Shown here one piece after another: positions 57,582-64,000 of a stretch of DNA of 64,000 nt; position 1 is the first letter of the stretch; the number at the start of each line of letters is the position of its first letter. The translations under genes were made by a program, and so were the position numbers. The notes beneath the pieces are model-generated. The model was not told the origin of the DNA. It did not search any database and was given only the letters and a program-made list of their open reading frames with translations. Source of the stretch: Pempheris klunzingeri (taxonomy: Eukaryota > Chordata > Actinopteri > Acropomatiformes > Pempheridae); assembly GCF_042242105.1 (NCBI RefSeq), contig NC_092027.1:14964721-15028720 (forward strand), written 5' to 3'.

Positions 57582-59475
57582 TCGACAGCTACCGAGCCCC
57601 TTGCCAGGTAAAACCCTACTCCAAACAAAGAGCTGTCATACCAAGGATGTAGCAGGTAACGGTGTGCCACAGAAGGATAAGAATGAGCAGGCTTTGCACA
57701 CCTTTTCTCAAAAGGGGATGAGGTTAATCTGTCATTTTTGGTGTGGTGTTTGGTTGGAAGAAAAACCTGCATCTTCTCATCCCCCCATTGCACATGGTTG
57801 CCTGGCCTTGTTTAGCCTGTTTACAATCCCTTCGCTCCTCCTTCAACTATGATGTTTTGCAGGCATGCCCAGCATCAGTCCATTCATTTTCTGTCCTCCC
57901 TTATCATTCAGCAGTTACACAAACACACAGTAAATCTCCCATTCTTTGCACGTGACGTGATTTCCTGCCCTCTGCTCCTTCAAATGCAGGTTACAGTGAT
58001 TCAGCATGCGGACAGGATGACATCTCGATGTTTCGGACGACTGGAAGCAACCCAACTCCTCACATTGTTTTCAGAAAGCCCTCCGCTCTCCTCTCGCCCT
58101 TCAACTTTCCAGACCCATTTTAACACCAGACTGCATGAGGTTTCAACTTAAACTGTACTAGTTGAATCACCGTCACTTTGACCACGGCTGGTAGGGGGAC
58201 CACTGTCGTGTGGTCAAACCATTTTTAACCCACATGGATCACAGTGGCACAGGAAGAGCAGAGCACCCTCACAGTACCAACTGATACATGGGCTCACGTT
58301 ACTTATTCTTTTTTTTGTGTTTTCCTTTGTTAATTATCCCAAACAAAAAAAAAATGGAAGAGACTTTTAAGCTCACCCTTTGTGCCTATTTATATTTTAT
58401 GTTTTATTATTTATTTTTGGAATTATTTTTAAAGTTTGTTTGGTTGGGGTGTTTTTAGCCTCTCTAAGGGCTCTCTGTGCATAAAAGGTACGTTTATATA
58501 TTTTGTAACGAAGTCTTGCCAGCAATCTGGTTGTTTCAGCATTGGAGTACAATGCTTCTTTAACTCCAATTCAGGTCTAATGCTCCTCTGATTAAGAAAT
58601 GTCATTAACTTCTTTACTACAGCATAAGGGCACTTGGTCATTCTATTAATTTCAGGCTTTCACATTTATTTTGTCCTCTATTGTATTTAATTGGGTGTCG
58701 ATTGAGGCAGGAAATGAAAGGCAATTTTGTCACGTCGTAGTGCCTCATCAGTGTCATCAATTTCTTGTCTTGGTAAAACGCCAGACTTTTCAAGTTGAGT
58801 TCCACAGAACATGGTGTTGCGCACTGATCATCTGTGCGTTGGGTGGCTAAACTGTCCCGTCCTGTGATTAGCGTTTTTCAAACGGTTCACACTCGAGGTC
58901 AATCACGGCATCAATTCAACATTCTTTTTTTTCCCCCATTACTCGTTAATCAACGTGCATTTGGAAGAAAAAAAAAAAGTGGATAGCAATTTTAATCCAC
59001 TTTGAAAATGAAGGACATGATTGGACATAACGTGCTCTGTTTCACTGTACATGGTTCACTTTATACTGGTTTGTTTCTCAGCATTTTGGGTTTTAATCTA
59101 ATCGCGGGTGATCTTGCACAAAGCATTTTACTGACATTGAATGAGTGAGCAATGATTATTTTATATAAACTCTTTACAGTAAGTGCACTTAATTTGTCTT
59201 CCATTTACTTTATACACTTACAGAATAGCTTTGTGTGATTGGAGATGCACATTCGGTGTTAGGTGTACATCACAGATTTTCTTTTCCCAGTGGCGCATAG
59301 TTTTATTTTGGCATCTCCTGTGTGCAGAGATCTGATTGTATTGATAGAATTGTTTTGTTCAGAGAGCCCGGGCACTGCACTGTTTGGATTATTGTTAGTG
59401 TTCATGTTTGCAGGGTTTGGATGTCTTTTTGTTTTGTTTGTTTGATAAATAAAAGTTGACTTATGTTATCATTTA
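57582..59475 (+). other. dazl: 3' UTR of dazl
   Basis: About 1.9 kb of AU-rich sequence runs from the stop to shortly after AATAAA at 59448-59453. It contains an ARE nonamer TTATTTATT (58407-58415), GCACTT at 58630-58635, GCACTTA at 59185-59191 and GCATTT at 59123-59128. These are the seed-match types of teleost miR-430. The end is inferred from the hexamer. Confidence 0.75.
59448..59453 (+). terminator. dazl: poly(A) signal of dazl
   Basis: Canonical AATAAA, followed by a GT/T-rich stretch (gttgacttatgttatcattt) suitable as a downstream element. Confidence 0.65.
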
Positions 59476-60109
59476 AGCTTGTGAAGATCTGTAGTTTCCT
59501 TTGCACCATTTGAACAACAGTTGTGTGTTGTTTTTTTTGGGGAGGATTTATTTGAAAACTTACTGGAGCTGTTCAGACTGCAGGGTGCTCACCTCTGCCG
59601 CTCCCTGCCTCTGTAAGCCTGTCACTGTCTGCTGGGTTGGACTCCCTGTCTTCCCTGGCAACAAGCCCATCATCTCTTGGTCACAGAGCGTTTTGTTTTT
59701 GTCACAGTCTGGTGGTGTGACTGGGCTCCCCAGGGTGCCCCGTCCAGCCCGTGACCACCCACCAGCTCCACCCAGTCAGACGTTTCTGAATTATGGATAA
59801 GTCTGGATAGCTTCTAATGAAATATGAATTTTCCAAAGGACACCCTTGGAGGAAAAAAACAAACCCCTCTAACCTCCATAACCTTGATGGGAGTCCCACA
59901 TCAGTGTGTGATGGATACACTGAGCCAAAGACTTAAACTATGCTTGGGCAAAAACATCTGGAAACAGTGCACGAGGCTTATCACGGTACTTGTTAATCCT
60001 CATCCACGTGTTTGCTGTCACTTTTTATTGTGGATCCAACCACCACAGGGAAAGTTAAATAAATTTAAAGTCATCAACATGAGTTATGTTGTCTCCTGAA
60101 GTGTTATAG
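59476..60109. other. intergenic, nothing recognised
   Basis: Non-repetitive sequence between the dazl poly(A) site and the GC-rich block at 60110. Reading frames here carry no signature I recognise. Confidence 0.6.
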
Positions 60110-60458
60110 GGGTACCCAAACTGGTGAGAGACGACAGGGAGGAGAGAGGGTGCGTGCAGACCTCCCCTCCGTCCCTCCCTCTCCCCTCTCCACTCGCGCT
60201 GCTGACGGAGAGGGAGACGGGAGTGTTTATCATGAAGTGCCCGTGAGATCCAGCAGCAGTTGTACTTTCTAAATGGAGGATTCATGTTTTCTTCTCATTG
60301 GATCGCAGTTATCTGAGCCGTGACGGGGACAGACGGACAGTGAAGGCACCGCGGAGAGAGGAGGGACTCTCATCGGCAAGTGTGAAGAAGCCCTCACTCC
60401 ACACACACACACACACACATACACACACACTCCGCACAGACTGGGAACGACTTGACGG
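60110..60458 (+). promoter_or_regulatory. candidate promoter / non-coding first exon of next gene (rftn1 by synteny)
   Basis: A GC- and CpG-enriched block ends in a consensus donor, GACGG|gtgagt, at 60459. It contains short upstream ORFs (one begins at about 60271 and has 16 codons) but no long ORF, and an (AC)15 repeat at 60400-60430. In human the neighbour of DAZL on this side is RFTN1, transcribed in the matching direction and with a 5' non-coding exon. The call is therefore an inference from composition, donor and synteny. Confidence 0.35.
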
Positions 60459-62832
60459 GTGAGTCTTACCTGTAATATGATTATTGTTATATGATTATTT
60501 CTGAAAAAGAAAGACATTTACTTTGAAGTTTTTTCTTGATTTTTAAATGCTTCCGGCAGTAGTGACCAAAATAATATTAACTTTTGCGCATGTGATTATT
60601 TCTCCCTGTGGAGTGTGACATTTAGCAGCTCGGAAATAACTTTTAAAGAGAGTTATCTGCACATTGTGGCGGAAATGCCCTTCTAAAATTAAAGTCAGCA
60701 GTCGTGTTTTTTCTTTTCTTTTTTTTTTTTTATAGCCTTTCACAATAAAACGCTTGCGACTTGTGAGAGAAATCGTCTTGGTTTACACGTCGAGCCATTT
60801 ATTTGATTTGTGTGATGGTGTGCACCGTTTGTATTCGTGGTGGAACCAAATGAATAAGCCCCTCTGCTCACTGTCACAGGTTGAAGTGAACTCAAGATGT
60901 GCGTGACGGAGTAAATGTGCCGAGCGCAGATGGAAGAGGGAGGTGTGTGTGTGTGTGCGTGTGTGTGTGTGTGCGTCAGAACGAGAAAGACTTGGTGTGT
61001 AAGCGACCTGTCATGTATCATTTCCCGTTCACTAAACTACCGGCGTTAACGGGCAGCACCAGCCAACCACGTGTTGTGTGTGTGGAGAGGGGTTGAGGTT
61101 GAACGCACCAAATGGGGGGGGGGGGGACCAGAAACATGTAATTTCAAGCAAGGCTGCACCCACCAAGTGCATGCACCATCAATTAGTTACATGACTATGT
61201 ATGGGTGCTCACTATGGCTTGGAAATGTATTTGGAAGCAGTAGAAAAAAGCAGTCATTAGAGGTGAGCGACATCCAGTTCTATGCAAACAGCAGGCTGAT
61301 AACCTATATGAGTCCTCAGTTATTCTCATTCCTCAGAAATTAAGTCTGAAATGTTAAATGATGGATTCAAGTACCTTAAGAGCCCACCTCAGGGTTCAAT
61401 AAATGTATGCCCCAGTCCAAACAGTCTGCCTCTGTTCATAAACTGTTCTTTTTAGAGCAAAACAGGCTGTGCAAGGAGCTGCACAGCAGACTGATGCATC
61501 AATGTCATAATTTGTTTTTATCCTCCCCAGGCAGCCTCATTAAAACACTGTTTGAGGTGATTACTTTGTTGCTTGGAGGAATTGCACCTCCCTCCAGGCA
61601 ACTTGACATGCTCCCGGTCTGCTCTCTGTCTGTCTTCCTCGCCTTTTCCGTCTGTCTCTGTTTCACCCCCACCCTCTCCCCGTTCTGTTCCTGCTTTCCC
61701 CCCCTTTCCCTCGTAATCATACCTCATCCTAGAGCGGAGCTCCAACCCAGTGGGAGGGAAGCCCACTCCCCAGGACTCAGTCTGTCACCTCTAATTTTGA
61801 TATTCAGTGAAACGCACACAATATGAAACAAGAACTTGATGATAATGCAACAGTGATCACTGATTCGCCTTCGTGTCTTTGTTGTCAAACAACCGGGCAG
61901 CTGTAAAAAGTGACTTAATTCAGAGTCAAACACTGTTAACAGGCTAAACATTGCTTGCACAGACAGCGCACTCACAAACAGTATGAATGATGACTTCCAA
62001 GCTGGCCCATAAAGCTCCATAACAGAGCAGGCTGGAAGCCAGTAGTGACAGATTTATATGCTGATACTTGCTATAAATCAATTTTGTGCATTAGGTGCAA
62101 AAATGAACACAACAAATGCAACAAAAACAAACCTAACACATTTCCTCAGGTGGCATACAGGAGTTGGAGTCAACAATGATGCTAGAAATTCTGGGCCTTC
62201 AGATAACAATTCACTGAAGTGGCACAATATCTATAACCCCTGGCCTCCTTTCAACATTTCAAACAAAACAATTCATGTTGAAATTATTAATGCTTATGCA
62301 GATTTGAACCTATTTTCTCTGCTGAGCCCATTATTATTGGGATGCTCATCACATTCACCCTATGACCACAGAAAATACTGATTTGCTGGCTGGAATTTGT
62401 TTTTGACTAGAGCTAGACAGTTAAATCTGCAAGTATTATAGGACTACTATTGGTGTATCCCAGATTCATCAGTATGGGTACATATAGTGTCGGATAAATA
62501 ACTGCAGTACAGAAATATCAAAGATGGGTTTGAGATTTAGAAACACTGTCTTCATTAGTTTGTCCACCAGAGAGAACTGATGGGTTTAACTGTAAAATGT
62601 TCCCTTTATAGTAGATATCTCACTCACAAATTCCTCAAAAATGGTTGTCAATGGTGCGTTTAAAGATTTAAAGGCTATTGCACATTAAATCTTTATCAAT
62701 GTTTCAAAATGTAAATATTGAGTGTTGGTGTTCAAATCGTCATTCAGTCATATTTGGGACACGCCATGGTTACAGTTTATTTAGCGTTAAGGCATATCTC
62801 TACATCAGTGCTCATGATAAAGTCAACCGAAT

Positions 62833-62846
62833 GTAACCATGGCAAC
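62833..62846 (+). promoter_or_regulatory. perfect-consensus RFX X-box
   Basis: GTAACCATGGCAAC fits GTNRCC-N2-RGYAAC at every position. A second half-site-like CCATGGTTAC lies 70 bp upstream. No ciliary gene start is visible nearby, so it would have to act at a distance or be incidental. Confidence 0.4.
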
Positions 62847-63927
62847 AGTACTTGAGTTACCAGTTACCACACAGGTGAAGGGAACTTTACTCACCCTCAC
62901 TGCAAACAAACTTTAAACATTAGACGACTAAACAAAGCTCTCTGTTATGTTATTAAATGCAGAGGTAAAAATGGGATAGTTAACTGTGAGGTAAGAACAT
63001 AGTGGACTTTCACCTTGTCTGTTGTTTCCTTGTATCCAGACACCTTATCGTGCATTATTACTTACTTATTTCTCATCAACTTTTTCAAACAGCTGTTCCT
63101 ACCTGTGGTTAGTCAGCACAGTATTGCATTATGAGTTGTGGCTTTAAATATGAACCCACTAAAAACAATGGCTATGGCAATATGTGTGAACAAGTGTTCA
63201 GACAGCAGAGGCTAAAAATGTGAATCTTAACTTTGGCACTATTGGAGAGCCTCCCTGATGGTTCTATCTATATTGACTGTGAATTTTCCCAAGCCTGAGC
63301 CTGCCTGTAGCTCTCTCTCAGCAGCAGATGAATACTGCTTCTTGGAAAGCAGACGTCCCCCACTGAGTGGCACAGGAGGTAGCAGAGCAGTGGCATAGCG
63401 CAGACGGATTATGCTGTCGTGTAAATCCGCTGTCATTTCAAAACTCTACGTTACAAGAGATTCTCTAATGAGAAGCCCTCTGCTGCTCCCTGTCTGTCTT
63501 CGACTTCACTCCGTTTTCTCCCTTTCACTACTTTTATCCGCCTCTCTCCCGTCTCTCTCTGCTTTTTTGCTGTCAAAGCCTTTTTCTGCCAGTTTGTTTG
63601 CATTAGAGAAAGTGAAAGATTCCATTTGAAGTCAACATATAGGGAGAAAAGGGCCTCATGTTTAGCAAAAAGTCCTCGAGTCTCGGAGGCGCTGGGGTTT
63701 CTAAGGTACTACAAGCACCCTAGGTTTTACACTCTACGCTGTGTCCAATTATAGATATCTGTCTCCAAACCTCACAGAGTTCATCTGTTAAAGCGGGGCC
63801 TTTTGTTTTGAAACAGAACTCTCTGCGTACAGTGAAAGAAATGACATGTTGGATCAAACAGTAGAGCTGTTGGCTAGTCAAGACCGAATAGTGCAGCTGA
63901 TTCCAAGTTGTTATGATGTTGTAGCGC

Positions 63928-63945
63928 TGCATAATGCATTATGCA
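63928..63945. repeat. 18-bp perfect palindrome
   Basis: TGCATAATGCATTATGCA reads identically on both strands and contains overlapping ATGCATAAT / ATTATGCAT POU-type half-sites. Confidence 0.9.
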
Positions 63946-64000
63946 TAAAGATGAATAAAGACAATGAATGAATGAGATACTTTGCACTAGGATAGGGTAG

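Larger units (their letters stand above)
60459..64000 (+). other. probable first intron of the right-hand gene, or intergenic
   Basis: It contains a (GT) repeat at 60943-60976, a G-run at about 61112-61124, a perfect-consensus X-box at 62833-62846 and an 18-bp palindrome at 63928-63945. I see no coding exon. Confidence 0.5.

Noticed and set aside
1..64000. CRISPR arrays, operons, prophage or other bacterial systems
   Set aside because: All direct repeats are microsatellites or transposon relics; gene structure is vertebrate.

Overview
This is vertebrate nuclear DNA, almost certainly from a percomorph teleost fish. Genes are split by many GT-AG introns, most of them short. The (CA)n/(GT)n microsatellites are dense. 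A tRNA-derived SINE with a 'gctatataagtacagtccatttacc' tail and several interspersed repeats typical of percomorph genomes lie in the gaps. There is no bacterial-style organisation, CRISPR array or complete mobile element. All functional calls come from reading translated exons and splice sites by eye, with no database search.

Layout, left to right. (1) 334-621 (+): last coding exon of a gene that continues off the left edge, most likely tbc1d5, with its 3' UTR to a poly(A) signal at 1579-1584. (2) 1937-2170: a SINE between two convergent 3' ends. (3) 3552-25386 (-): plcl2, a catalytically inactive phospholipase C-like protein, complete in 12 coding exons (1151 aa). Its 9.3-kb first intron is full of repeats. 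(4) 25387-29040: intergenic, with one exon-like cassette. (5) 29041-51930 (-): dnah3, a single-headed axonemal dynein heavy chain. I joined 61 coding exons into one uninterrupted frame of 4006 aa, compressed into 23 kb. (6) 51931-53616: the divergent dnah3/dazl spacer, with an RFX X-box-like site and a perfect-consensus CTCF-like site. (7) 53617-57581 (+): dazl, germ-cell RNA-binding protein, complete in 9 coding exons (217 aa), with a 1.9-kb 3' UTR to about 59475. (8) about 60110-60458 (+): a GC-rich, exon-like segment ending in a consensus splice donor, probably the non-coding first exon of the next gene (rftn1 by synteny). From there to the right edge is probably its first intron.

Gene order and orientation (tbc1d5 + / plcl2 - / dazl +) match the human 3p24 block RFTN1-DAZL-PLCL2-TBC1D5 read in reverse, which supports the assignments. 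The exception is dnah3: its human orthologue is on chromosome 16, yet here it sits between plcl2 and dazl. The genes do not form one pathway. They are a ciliary motor, a germline translation regulator, an InsP3/phosphatase adaptor and a Rab-GAP that happen to be neighbours. The most useful observations are two GC-AG introns and a 1.6-kb exon in dnah3, a second PP1-docking-like motif in plcl2, a dazl exon whose acceptor abuts a (CA)26 repeat, and several RFX/CTCF-like sites. I found no convincing new biological system here.
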